Assembly: GCA_036785705.1 (NCBI GenBank)
Contig: JAWUZG010000004.1
Span: forward strand, 11,397,501-11,461,500
Direction of reading: 5' to 3'
Origin: Acanthornis magna
Taxonomy: Eukaryota > Chordata > Aves > Passeriformes > Acanthizidae
Length of the DNA stretch: 64,000 nucleotides
Part shown: piece by piece, positions 12,507 to 23,705 of the stretch
Layout: each line of letters begins with the position of its first letter
Position numbering within the stretch: the first letter of the stretch is position 1
Notes under the pieces: model-generated
Seen by the model: only the letters and a program-made list of their open reading frames with translations
The model's database searches: none
Told to the model about the DNA's origin: nothing
Program-made: the position numbers and the translations under genes

Positions 12507-13144
12507 CAGAAAATAAAAGGAAAATAGAATGAAGAGTGAGAAATATTTCTCTTGGTAGTAAGTCAGTTCTGCAAAATGGCATTATAAATGTATTTTTTAG
12601 AATGTCATAACTGAACTCCAAAATAGGTTTTTACATCTTCTTCCTTTATTTATGTCCTTTGATATGATTTCATTACTTCTAAATTCAAGAGAAACCAAAT
12701 CAAAATGAAAAGGCCAGAGCTTTCACTATTGCAACATGACGTAAACATGCGCATTTATGTAGTTTGGGGGTTTTGGTGGTAGTTTTAATATGGGTAGAAG
12801 CAGGCAAAAAATCCCCATGCTGTCAGTATTTTTTAAAATGCTTTGAATTATCTATTCTAGTTTGATCACAAGAGACAACAAGACTATCTTTTCACAGCCT
12901 GCCTAGGTGATAAATGCATTGACTTTTTAATGGGATTACTTATAACACCACTACTGAAGTCACATTGATTAAATAATGTTGTGTTTGAACTAGTGAGCTA
13001 ATCTTGATGCAAAGAAGAACTGCCTCAAAAAATGTTGACCATATGATTAAATTAGCTTTGCAAATACATCCTATCACATATGGTGACCACACCCTTAATT
13101 TTAGAGGGGCTTTGGACCCTCAGTAAGCAAACCTATTAAACTCC
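12507..13144. other. Unique AT-rich DNA, no gene seen
   Basis: No recognised repeat, exon or RNA gene. Confidence 0.4.

Positions 13145-13191
<47 letters not shown>
13145..13191. repeat. (AAT)n microsatellite
   Basis: About fifteen uninterrupted AAT units are followed by an AAC-rich fringe. This trinucleotide tract is likely to be length-polymorphic. Confidence 0.97.
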
Positions 13192-13194
<3 letters not shown>

Positions 13195-15786
13195 CAAACA
13201 ACAACCCAGCAGAACCTATCATATTGCATACCTTCTATTTATTTTTTTGCAGACTGGAAGATGCTTTTGTCCTGTGAATGTAATTGGTGTTTTGAAATAT
13301 GTCAGCAATTATTGTACACAGTAATATTTTTCGCATTTTCTCTGCAAAGTTGATCGCATTTTATTTTTTTCATAATTATGCTAATCAAAAAAGCTTCTTT
13401 GTTCTAAGGTCTTAACTCAAATGCAAAGAAAGTCACAGAAAACAAGGTAGTTACAATGTTAAGTTTCAGCCAGCAGAATATTTTAGGATTGGATGTAAGT
13501 GAAAATTTGAAATGCATAGTTTTAAAAATCAGGAGGTGAATATTAATGCTAGAATGGCAATACAAGGTCAACAAAATACTTGCTTGGCCTGGTAACTTTT
13601 CTCCAGCATTGATCAGTGGCACAGGGTATGAGAACAGGCAAAGGCACAGTGATAGTTCCCATAGGTGTGTAGTTTAGGCACTTTCTGCACAATAGATGGT
13701 ACAGCGTTTTGTGATTTGTTTTTTTCTTCCATGGGTTTGCTTTGCTCTTTTTTGAGCCTCCAATAGTTTTGTTATGAACAGTATCTTCTTGACAAGTTGT
13801 TGTGTAAAGCAGTTCATCCTTCTGGTAGCTTTCCAGCTCTCGGCTGCTATGAATCCACACAGCTCAGGCTTTCTAAAAATGTGTTTTCTACACAGGACTG
13901 CAGCGTCACCATTTTTAAAAGCTGACTGATCTGAGTAGAATGACTCAAATTATATACAGTAAGTTTTAGATATCACACACATATCCCATTTTCAAACAAA
14001 CAATATCTACCACCACAACAAGTCTCCCCCCCCACCAAAGTGCCAGATCATGAGCTCAAGAGCTGGTCCATATCACTTAACTGTTCACCTGATCCCACAC
14101 CTATCTGTGGCTCATATCAGCTGACACTATCTATTTCAGATAAAATGGCTGGAAGATAACAGATATGTTGAGGACCACTCCAAGAGATGGGTGTAATCTG
14201 CCTATTTTAGGGGTAAATAGAATTTGTATACTTAAATGTAAGCTAGGCTACAAAGTTCAGTCTTGGGGTCTAAGAATGTCCATGGCTGAATGGGAACATA
14301 GCTGATGAGATCAACCTTAATGCATTTTTAGATAAAGTTCTCAGATACACAGATTTTTAAAAAACAAAACAGAACTGAATCAAAGCATATGTAAGGACAA
14401 GTTTGTTGTTAACCTATACCTTAGTTATTAAGAATCAAGAAGATGCCCAAATGTTAAATGCTTTTTATTACTAAGTAAAAACAACTATAGAAATATATTT
14501 TCTTAGGCTATATGGTCAGTACTAGTAATAACAGTAAACTAAGCCTTGCAACTAACTGAGTAGTATGGCTTCTTCCTGTCAAACATTTTATCTTGATGTC
14601 ATGACAACAGTCCATGCCATTTGAAATGAGGAGTGATAATATTTGAGCAAATACTATAGGTATATATTAGCTGAACCATTTTGTGTGCTAAAGCTGCTGA
14701 AGTACCAAGTCCTATATTAACTGATTTCTTTAATGTGTGCTAAAATATTAGCCACTATTTCATTTCATTGCCTTCATAAATCTAATACAAATCTATTCCA
14801 TCTGAATCAAACACATTTTATCTCAGATCAAAATCTCCTTTCCATTTGATTAAGACTTTGCCAACACATTTTAGTCTTTCACCTCAGTATTGCCACAGAT
14901 TGTGAACAGTTATTTGACGGACTAGGTTGAACATTTCTGGGTTTATTGCTATTTTTTTGAGACTCTGACTTTGGGAAAGCATTTTGCTCCTGAGTTGACA
15001 GCTTTATTCCAACCCTAAGGCATCTGTGATAATTAATAACTGTGTCAGATCAGCTCATTCTAAACAGATGTGCTATGCAGGGTTTTTCCTTATTGCCCCT
15101 GTTTTCTACCTTGGTAAGTGACCTTTATTAAATTATGTTTCAAACCAGGAATTCACGACATTCAGATTCCATAGGGCAAGATGAGAATGTCATTATCTCA
15201 GTTCATAAAAGAAGCTGTATTATTCCATATCATTCCGAGTATATGTGACTCACAGGCTTTTTGTTTTGTATTTTAATGCAGGTTTTGGTGGAACAAACAT
15301 TAAGACCAAGTCAGGGTAAAATATTCCTCTTTCATTCAATTTTATTTCTCCTTTCTTTTTTATTTTTCTTTTTTTTCAGTTTAAGGTATGAAAACTAGTT
15401 TTGCTTGCTTGGTGATTATACACTCATTTCCTTCAACACTTAAAAATTTTCACTTTTTTCTCTTTTTTAAAATTTTATTGTCTAATACAGAAACTGTTTC
15501 CTTAAGATAAATATTTTAGAGATATTATGAATGAGTGTTTTATGCACTAATATTTCATACCATTTCATTCTCCTATCTGAAAAGTAGTAGGAAAAAATGT
15601 GAGGATCAGGGATCTGCTTGTCATTCATATATGCTTCGTGCTTTTTTTTTGTTCTGTGTCTTTAAGATGAAATAAGGAGGAAACTCATATATTAGCCACA
15701 CAATTTACAAAATAAAATACAAGAAAAGAGTAAACTAACCCATCTAATCCACCAAGAACATCAAGTCATCAGGTCACAATTATTTT
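13192..15786. other. Unique DNA with one unexplained open frame
   Basis: Mostly AT-rich with no recognised family. The segment 13549-13900 is less AT-rich and carries a 103-codon minus-strand open frame, listed separately. Confidence 0.4.
13549..13860 (-). CDS. Unrecognised 103-codon open frame, doubtful
   Basis: The frame runs from an ATG through Lys-rich sequence (about residues 35-50) to a Cys/Pro-rich stretch (about 58-85) and ends LVLPF. It lies in a patch less AT-rich than its neighbours. The minus strand upstream has an acceptor-like 'cacatttttag' at about 13870-13880. I recognise no domain, and a second minus frame (13404-13622) overlaps the 3' part, which argues against strong coding constraint. 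It could be a chance frame, a decayed pseudogene or part of an unknown repeat. Confidence 0.12.
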   Translation of the reverse strand: MWIHSSRELESYQKDELLYTTTCQEDTVHNKTIGGSKKSKANPWKKKTNHKTLYHLLCRKCLNYTPMGTITVPLPVLIPCATDQCWRKVTRPSKYFVDLVLPF

Positions 15787-16265
15787 TAAAAAATCTTCTC
15801 CTGCTTGGACTCCTCTGTTTGAGCCACAATTCCTGAGAAGAGTCTGCTCCAGTGAAGGCTCTCCATGAGCTCACAATTTCTTCCAGGGCACATCCACTTA
15901 CTACATTGTGGGATACTCCATGGTCTGCAGGTGAATATCGGCTCCCCCGTGGACTTCCACAGACAGGGGGACAACTTACTTTGCCATGAGCTTCTCTACA
16001 GGCTGCAGGGGAATCTCTGCTATTCTCTACACCTGGAGTACATCCTCCCCACTGTTCATCTCTGACCATGGTGTCTGCAGAGCTGTACCATTTCTCATGC
16101 TTTTTTCCTCACTCCTCGCTGTTTGTGCAGTGTTATTCCCACATGTTTTTTCCTGAGGTGTCACCCTTTTGGCTCCAGGGCCCAGAAGTGCCCACAGGGT
16201 GTCAGTTTGAGACAGCTGGAACCACTTGTGTCTGGCATGGGACAACCTTGGCCTCAATTTCACCC
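15787..16265 (-). mobile_element. GC-rich avian ERV LTR relic, copy 3 of the 1.4-kb family
   Basis: On the plus strand there are reverse complements of the modules seen in the LTR at 1358-2500: 'ccatggtctgcaggtg', 'caggctgcaggggaatctc', 'ctggagtacatcctccccac' and 'tctgaccatggtgtctgcag'. The order is the mirror of the 1.4-kb copy, so this element lies on the minus strand. Its 3' part, with the polyadenylation region, is missing. The 169-codon plus frame that starts inside it at 16123 and runs into unique DNA is incidental. Confidence 0.6.
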
Positions 16266-17220
16266 TTCCATGTGTATATATATTTGTATGCATATTTTTG
16301 CTGTAATTGTAATTAAAATTGTGTGCATTAAGGGAGTACAAGCAACTTTTTTGAGCTGTCATGTACTAACATCTCTTATAAAAAGTATCATCACATTCAT
16401 GGAATTTCTAGGAATTCAGCCCTTAATTCTAAGTGTTCCTTGTTTAGTTACTGACTTGAGTGAGAGTGTACTGTTTACTAACTCCTGGCTCATTTTGCCA
16501 TTTTTTAAGGGCTATTTTACATTTTTATTTAACCATATAAGTAAACATGCCATTAGTCATGTGGAAATTATTAAAAGCAACAAGAAAAGGAGAGAAAATG
16601 TCGGGGGGTGGGGGGGAAGTAGGACTGTGTGATTACCATAAAAACCATGTAAGAAAACAAGGCTAGGGAAGAAGAGAAAATTAACGAAAATATTCATAAC
16701 AATGTTTTCTAACACATTGATTCCTGCTTCAAATTTTTATTTATTTGGTTGTGTTTTCTTCCCTTCTGAAGTTAAAGCAGGAGGGGGAATTTCTAGGCTG
16801 AGTACATTTAGTGCATTATAACATAAAAACACATCATAGTCTCCCAGACAGTTCCACATAAATGATTACAATAAACAATTCCAGTGCATTTTAAGCATCA
16901 AAGACTGCACCTGATCTCCACCACAGATACGGAAAATCCTTTGCTGGAAGAATAAAGTCCAGACTGCGAAGACTAAAAGAAGAACTCCTACATAGGTATC
17001 CCTTATTAACCTGAGGTGGTATATTACTGAAGGGTGGAGGCATAAAACGTTTGTACCCTCTGCATAAGTAACTATATTTGTTTTGCATCTCTGAGAAATT
17101 ATTTCTTTGATTTTTCCTCCTCAGTGGATGGACCTTTGAGGGAAGATGAATAACGGCATGATAAAATTTTCCTTTAGTCTTTGTTGGAAAGAAATAAACT
17201 TATTTAATCACATTTAAGGC
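16266..17220. other. Unique AT-rich DNA
   Basis: No gene is seen. A short G-rich run (16603-16616, six G, T, seven G) may be structured. The minus-strand 65-codon frame near 16891-17088 has no recognisable domain. Confidence 0.4.
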
Positions 17221-17733
17221 TGGAAAGCTGAAGCGGGTCTGCCCCTATGCTGCCTCCGTCTCCCAGCCCGGCTCCGCCTGCTGTGGGAGGACCTTGGGGT
17301 AGAAGCTTCTGGGCCCGCCCCTGGACTGAGGGGTAAGGCATGCCCAGGGCTCAGGACCCGCCCACCTTTCCTGATCTTTCTCTACCATTAGTTCTGTTAT
17401 TGGATGATTTGAATTGTACCCCTCCCTCTTATGTTACCGTTGGTTGATGTGTGTTATCCCCGCCTCTTGTGCCTTCCCTGATTGGTTACCCCTGTCCCCT
17501 CTTAAGCGGCTGTCACAGGGGCGGGGGTGAGATTCCTGGCATCCTGTCCCAGAGGCAGGCAGGGCAGAGATTCCCTCTCCCCCTGTCCCTCCTGGGATAG
17601 GGTACCCTTGTCCTTCTCTTCTCTCCCTCCCGAATACCTCTACCCCCTACCCTAAATAAAGGAGAGCAAGGGAGGACAAGCCCCTCCTGCAAACCCTTCG
17701 TCTCGTCATCGTCTTCTTTTTATTTTGACTACA
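17221..17733 (+). mobile_element. Solo LTR of an avian endogenous retrovirus
   Basis: A sharply bounded block, far more GC-rich than its flanks. Features in order on the plus strand: GC-rich modules and 'cccgcccctgg' boxes, CCAAT boxes on the reverse strand ('gattggttac'), a weak TATA-like 'ctcttaag' near 17495, a G-rich 'aggggcgggggtg' box, and AATAAA at 17655-17660. These are followed by a C- and T-rich stretch ending 'ttttgactaca'. This is the U3-R-U5 layout of a retroviral LTR, but no primer-binding site or gag-like sequence follows, so it is a solo LTR. ERV class is not resolved. No clear target-site duplication was seen and the 5' end is approximate. The intact-looking signals suggest it is younger than other LTRs here. 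Confidence 0.7.
17655..17660 (+). promoter_or_regulatory. LTR polyadenylation signal AATAAA
   Basis: A canonical hexamer inside the solo LTR, positioned as expected for the R region. Confidence 0.65.
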
Positions 17734-19085
17734 AGAGAAAGCCAGTGTAATTTGCTTAGATAGGTTGAAGGCGAAGGTATCTTGTTTTATTCAGTCTGTG
17801 AATATATAATTACTTCAAACATTTTTAAAAGGTACAGATCACCAGCTTTAGTAGCTTATTCACTTTTAGCTGATATCTATGCACTTCTGTGTTTGGACTG
17901 TTCGCCTTCTCTATGATTGTTTATATTTTAATAGGTTAGGTATTTAGCACATAGTTCTAAATGCCCTGTGGGTTTTCTGCCTGAATAAAGATCACTTGTT
18001 ATCTGTTTATCTTGATAGAGCTTGGACTCCTAAAGTAATAATTATTTTTTAAATTTAATTTTTACTTACTTACAGCTTCTTCCAAAATTAGTAGATCATT
18101 CTTTGTTCATTTTCTGTCTGTAAAGCATGTATGGTTATTATATTTCTGATTTTTAACAGGTCAAGAAATGTGACATTGAACATACTTGGAAGATTAAGTG
18201 AAACGGATAACTTAGCAAGCTATCTATTTTCTGACAATTTATCCTCTTTTTTCCCCACAGCCCCAAGTCATATTTAGTTCATCTCTTCAGCTTGTAAGGC
18301 TCAAGGTTAGAGCAATGTGAAGATGAACAGTGATAGAAAGCTAATATACAGTAATTTGTCTTATATTGCTGGGTTTTGATTTTTAAAAAGTAATTATCAA
18401 AATTTCTTGAAAATTTTTAAATAAAAACTGCAATGAGATAGATCATGAATGGTTGAATGTATCTCTGTGGGTCACCAATGAGATAGCTGAAGACATAAAT
18501 AAATAAAATAAATACATTAAAGAACAGTAGTTTCAGTAGACAACAAGCTGAAGCTTGTTGGAAGTTTCCAGAGGTTTCGTTCCTCTTCATTGTTCAATAC
18601 TTAAGGTTCTAATTCTTTGGGGAAAAGAATCATTATTACTTATTTTAGTAATTATTGAATAAAGAAGAATGAAGAAAGCTGTGTACTACAATGATTCTGA
18701 AAGGAAAAGTGGAAAGGAGGGGAAAATAACATCTAATATAAAATCTGGCGCTTTAAAATATCCTTGGAATGTAAAAGTATATTAAAAGATTCATTTTTAT
18801 TCTTTGGATGTTTGCTTACCAGTTCTGCCAAAACCTCTTTTATTTTGGGTGTCACCTTACTCACTAAACATTTAAGACAAAAAATCAATTATGAGTCCAC
18901 TGCCTTCTTATTTGTTACAATGGCAAGCCAAATATTTAAAAAACAGTGAAATAATTTTTCCATCTACCTGGAAATTAATTAAGGCTAATTGAAAAAACAT
19001 GTAGGCTGTCATTTGATTTAATTGCCTAAAACCTAGAAAACTCTCATGCCATTAGAAATGGGAACTACTGACCAGTAACACCTGC
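17734..19085. other. Unique AT-rich DNA
   Basis: No gene is recognised. A good acceptor-like tract ('cctcttttttccccacag') ends at about 18260, followed 33 bases later by a GTAAGG donor. The enclosed segment is open in two frames but is too short to interpret. Confidence 0.4.
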
Positions 19086-19892
19086 ACATCAGTAAAGCCT
19101 TTGATATGATCCTGCCACTGAATTAGAGAGTTACAGATTTGACGGATGGACGGTTAGATGGATAAGGAAGTGGTCAGATGGCCACATTCAGAGTTGTAGT
19201 TAATTGCTCAGTGTCCAAGAAGAAGGCATTAATAAATGGTGTCCCTCAAGGGTCCAGACAGGGTCCAACACTATTTAGTATCTCCATCAATGGCAGTAGA
19301 AAATGGGATTCAGTGCACCCACAGCAAGTCTGCAGATAACACCAAGTGGAGCAGTGCAGTTGCTAGTCTAGAGGGATAGGATGCCATCCAGGGGAAGCTT
19401 GTCTGTCTAGGGGAGTGGTCCATGGGAATGTTCAGCAAGGCCAATTTTAAGGTTATGCACCTGGGTCTAGGTAATTCCAAGTACCAATACAAACTGGGGG
19501 ATTGATGGATTAAAAGCAGTGCTGGGGAGAAGGACTTGGGAATACTGATGGACAAAAACTGGACATGAGTTGGCAATGTGCCCATGGAGCCCAGAAATTC
19601 AACCCATATCCTGGACTGCATCAAAAGATGGGCAATTCTCTCCCTCTCTTCTGCTTTTAGAGTGTTTTGGATTGTGCATAAGGAAGAAAATTTTTAGAGT
19701 AAGGATGCTGAGCCACTGGATCAGGTTTCCCAGAGAAGTTGTGAGTGCCCCATCATTGGAAGTCTTTAAAGTCATACTGGATAGGGCATTGAGCAACCTA
19801 ATCCGCTGGACTATGTTCCCGATCAAGGTAGAGAGGTTGAACTAGGTGGTCTTTAAAGATCCATTCCAACTCAAATCATTCTCTGATTCTAT
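19086..19892 (+). mobile_element. CR1 LINE, 5'-truncated with internal deletion
   Basis: It begins in the reverse-transcriptase region with an S-K-A-F-D motif ('agtaaagcctttgat'). It continues through the segment encoding GVPQG-like 'ggtgtccctcaaggg' and the catalytic box, which is degraded to Ser-Ala-Asp-Asn at about 19329-19340 in place of the usual Phe-Ala-Asp-Asp. After 'ctctcttctgc' near 19650 about 300 bases of the usual ORF2 are missing. Sequence resumes with the terminal 'aggtttcccagagaagttgt' part and the 3' end 'ggtggtctttaaagatccat'...'ctctgattctat'. It is non-functional. Confidence 0.92.
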
Positions 19893-22489
19893 AAAAGGTC
19901 TCAGTATTTATTCATTCTGTTAAGCTTCCAGTTTTTGTTCCAAAGGATATAAATCAGTCATGGGTTCAGGTTTACATTTTCCAAGAAATAATAAATTTTT
20001 GGATATTCTACTGTATCATATAAAGTTGTCTCTGTTTAGGTAACAGAATTTAGTCCTGTCTATGTACTAACTCTTTGTGCTGAAATCTTCCCTAAGTTAC
20101 CATTTGGGACCTGAAGGTCCTGTGCTATTTTCTATGATTTTTCAAAGCTAGTGCTGCAGATAGTCTTAGAAATATAAGAAAGTGTTTTGGTGTTTTTCAC
20201 AGATTGGAGTTTTGGTTTTGGTAGCATATTATTCTTTCTTCCTCTTTTCCAGAAGACCTTATATATCCTGTATATTGTATGCATTCCATTCAGAGGACAA
20301 TGAGAAATACATTCATTCTTTTCTTGAAATTTGGAAGAAATGAAATACTATTTTTCCCACACATCCATACTGTGCATGTTGCTTATTTCAGGATCATTTG
20401 GAAAATAGGGGGTGACAACAATTTATACTTCAGAATATCATGGTGAGTGGAGCTTTCAGTTTGGAATATTTTTTAAATGCATATGATAAGTATTTACTTT
20501 AAAAAAAATTGATTCTCTGTACTTCATAGGAATGATCATTTTTACAACTGAGAGTGGATGACTGAGGTCATACTTAGTAGTAGTAAATTTTTTATTCTCT
20601 TCCCAAAAGGAAACCAGCATCTTAGTCCAATCATTTTAGACATATCCATGTCAACCCTGTAGCTGAAAAATGAACCTTGGGGAAAACAAACCTATCACCA
20701 GCTTGTGTGTCCTACTGTGAAAACACTGATGACTATGTAATTGAGGTGACATTGGCAAACACCCTATGCATTTTTTTCTTAAATAAGACAGTCCTCACAT
20801 CCATGTGGTATTGTTTGAGACTTTGCGATAAATCAAAAAGAAAGTTGGGATCTGGTTCTTTTGGGGTATTTTTTTGGTTTGTTTTTTTTAAACTTTAATG
20901 AAAGAGACTAGAGCACTCTTAATAGAACAGTAGGGAATACTAAATGGACCTAATCTGTAACCAAATATTTAACTATTTAAAATATAATTAATTCAAATCC
21001 CTACATTCTTGTTTTATTAAACTTGCCTACAGCACAGAAGCAAAAGAAAGCTGAAATGGATGACAGGGAACTGGGAACTATTACTGGAAAATCTCAGGTG
21101 GATTTAGACATACTGAGAGGAAAGTAGCCACTTGTGATTTGGTCAGCTGTTAAAGCTATGAATGTTTGCTTGTTGCTATGATGGGGGGGTTTGTGTGTTT
21201 TCTTTATTTCAGGATGAAAACCATGAATGATGATTAATTAGAGTACTTAACTCTTGAAATCGTGTGTCCCTTGTTTTACCTTTGAGCTGAATAGATTTGC
21301 CATGTTTATCTAGATTATACTAATGATAACTTTCAAATCTCTACAACCTTGCCTTTAGATTTTGGGTTTTTCCCCTCTTTTTCAATTTTTGAGTGATGAG
21401 AGTTGTGGGGTTTTTTGAAATCTGCAGAGCTGAGTGTAAGTGTTGATAAAAAACATCTTTCAGTTCTTTTCTTTATATATCTCAAAAAGATTATAGGAAA
21501 TCAACACAAATATGACAGATACATCTATCATCACTGGTACTTCAGATGATGGGTGATAATGACATGTTTCTTCAGCTGTTTAAAGTGATGGAAAGATTCT
21601 ATATCTTGATACAAGGAACCAATCTTTCCTCTGATTTTTCTAATGTATTACATTAACTGAAAGTTCAAAGCAACAGAATTGACCTTGTACATCTAAAAAT
21701 TTCCCCTGAATAGAAAAAGAGAAAATCCTCTTCTTTCTGAAGTCAGGCCATTGAAGAGGATTTACTCTGAGAACCAGGAACACTCTAAGAATGCAAAAAA
21801 GACAGACTGTCTCTGGGGACAATACTAGAATTGCATGTACTGGCAGAAGATTACATTTTAAATAAAATGGTACCACTGGGGAACTACAGAAACATAGAAT
21901 GAGGCATAGACCAAATACACAGCAAAAGTAAGCAATTTAGAGCTCAAATTTTACCTGGGAAGTTGAAAAAAATGCTAGATTTAGTAAAAAAATAGGCACC
22001 TAAGAGTTATCTGATCCTAATCAAGGCATTTCTTATTGGGCAAAGAGAGAAAAAAACATATAATAATGTCAAAATCTGCAGGCACACAGAACAGAAAGAA
22101 AACTAAAGTCACTAAGTTCTTTATGCAATTTCTAAGAGCTCACAGAAAGTGCTTAAAATAGTGGTGTTTCAAAGTAATCCATCTAAAAATCATTGGTGTC
22201 TTACTTAAGAAAACTACCCAGTCTGAAAGTTAGCTGAGAATTCGTTCACCATGAGAGATGATGGTGGTGAGAATATGCTTTTATACTGTTTGGCAATGTC
22301 ACTTTGAGGTAATCGTCACTGAGCAGTAACGGTTCTTCTTGAGCACCTTTCCTGCCCACAGCTGTGCTTTTTTTCATTCTCATTAGGCCAAAGTCCAGAA
22401 ATGCATTACTAAAAAAGTGTCTAAATTTATTAACAGACTGAAAATCTGGACAGGTTTCTTAAGAGCAACCTCTGGTTTGTATATTCCTT
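19893..22489. other. Unique AT-rich DNA
   Basis: No gene or family is recognised beyond a candidate 65-base exon at 21033-21097, listed separately. Several short T-rich and G-rich runs are present. Confidence 0.4.
21033..21097 (+). other. Candidate internal exon (65 bases, one open frame)
   Basis: It is bounded by an acceptor-like 'cttgcctacag' and a CAG-GTGG donor. One of three frames is open, encoding a Lys/Asp-rich segment of 21 residues (QKQKKAEMDDRELG...). The pyrimidine tract is modest and the donor weak. No protein is recognised, and chance pseudo-exons of this quality are common. Confidence 0.12.
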
Positions 22490-23095
22490 TAATGTCCAGG
22501 TGAACCTCATGAAGTTCAACAGGGCCATGTGCAAGGCACTGCACCAGAGCTGGGGTGACCCCCAGAACTGATACAAGCTGGGGGACAAATGGATTGAGAG
22601 GAACTTTGTTAGAAGGGCTTGGAAAAACCAGAAGATGAAAATTGGGCATGAGCTGGTAATATGTGCTTGCAGCACAGAAAGTCAGCCAAATCCCAGGCTG
22701 CATCCACTTCTATGAAGCCCCAACATAAGAACATGGACCTGTTGGAATGAGTCCAGAAAAGGGACACAAAAATGACCAGAAGGAAGGAGACACTTCTTTA
22801 CCAGATCTTGTAGTGATAGAACAAGGGGAACAGTTTTACATGGAGAAAGAGTAGGTTTACATTGGACACAAGTAGGAAATTCTTTACTCTGAGTGTGGTA
22901 AGACACTGAAATAAGTTTCCCAGTGAAGTTGTGGATGTCCATCTTTAGAAGCTTCTAAAGTTAGGTTTGATGAAGCTCTCAGCAACCACTCCCAGAGGAA
23001 GGTGTCCCTACCCTTGGCAGAGGGAATACAACTAGATGATCTTCAAGGTCCATTTCAACCCAAACTCTTTCATGATTATATTCTATGATTCTATT
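22490..23095 (+). mobile_element. CR1 LINE, truncated with deletions
   Basis: It begins 'tgaacctcatgaagttcaac', typical of CR1 ORF2 past the catalytic box. It passes through 'tgcttgcagcacagaaagtc' and jumps to 'ccccaacataagaacatgg', which marks an internal deletion. After a second gap ('aaggagacacttctttacc') it continues with the terminal ORF2 part. It ends 'agatgatcttcaaggtcc'...'ttctatgattctat'. Stops and frameshifts exclude function. Confidence 0.92.
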
Positions 23096-23464
23096 ATCCT
23101 ATAACCTTCCCTTATATCTCTAAGCTTCAGGGTTTAAGGTACTGGCTCTTTTTTGTATTGTATTTTAAAACTTGGGTTAGAAGACTTCAGATAAAATAGA
23201 AAAAAGATTGAACATTTATTCTAAGAAAGAAATTAGTTGGCAAAAAAATTATGAAGTAATTTTTTACAGCGTAACTAGTAATAGTTAATAAGACAGTGAG
23301 AATAAAAATATATCTGATGAAGTCTTATAGGTCAGATTTAAACACAATATGCAAACAAAACGTGAGTGTCCAAATGCAAAAAACAAAGTGTGAGTGTCCA
23401 AATGCATGTATCCTCACACATACTAAGTTCTTGAGCTTTGAAAGTATAACTGATAGGTGTGGTT
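23096..23464. other. Unique DNA with short direct repeat
   Basis: It includes a two-copy direct repeat at 23350-23406, listed separately, and no gene. Confidence 0.4.
23350..23406. repeat. Two-copy direct repeat, 28-base period
   Basis: The 17-mer gtgagtgtccaaatgca occurs at 23362-23378 and again at 23390-23406, each preceded by an 'aaacaaa' segment. It is a short tandem duplication. Confidence 0.85.
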
Positions 23465-23705
23465 TTAGATTTCCTGGGATTTGCAGAAGCTGGCAGAGAA
23501 AGCAGGCAGATGAACCCAAGATGGTGAAAAGAGAACTTTATTTACAAAAACCTCTTTATATATCCATTAATAATCGGGCAACTATTGGTCAGCAGGGAAT
23601 CCACCTCCTAAAACCATTGGTCACAGCTATACAACACCTAATACCAAACACAGAGATTAAAAAAGTACAAGAATGCAGCTTATCTCTATTCTCCCTGAGA
23701 AAGAA
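23465..23705 (-). mobile_element. Small ERV LTR fragment
   Basis: Read on the minus strand: inverted CCAAT boxes (plus-strand attggtc at about 23585 and 23620), a TATA box GATATATAAAG (about 23565-23555), and AATAAAG about 15 bases later (23543-23537). A pyrimidine-rich U5-like stretch follows. Close TATA and AATAAA spacing is seen in retroviral LTRs with a short R. No internal retroviral sequence is visible. The 164-codon plus-strand frame overlapping it (23296-23790) has no domain and is incidental. Confidence 0.5.

Noticed and set aside
12240..12621. Minus-strand Phe/Val/Trp-rich frames as membrane proteins
   Set aside because: They are translations of an A-rich low-complexity tract.
16123..16632. 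169-codon open frame as a gene
   Set aside because: It starts inside an antisense LTR relic and continues into unrelated AT-rich DNA, with no domain or codon pattern.
18261..18293. A 33-base plus-strand exon after 'ttttttccccacag'
   Set aside because: The acceptor is good, but the segment is very short and a frame cannot be chosen. No supporting context.
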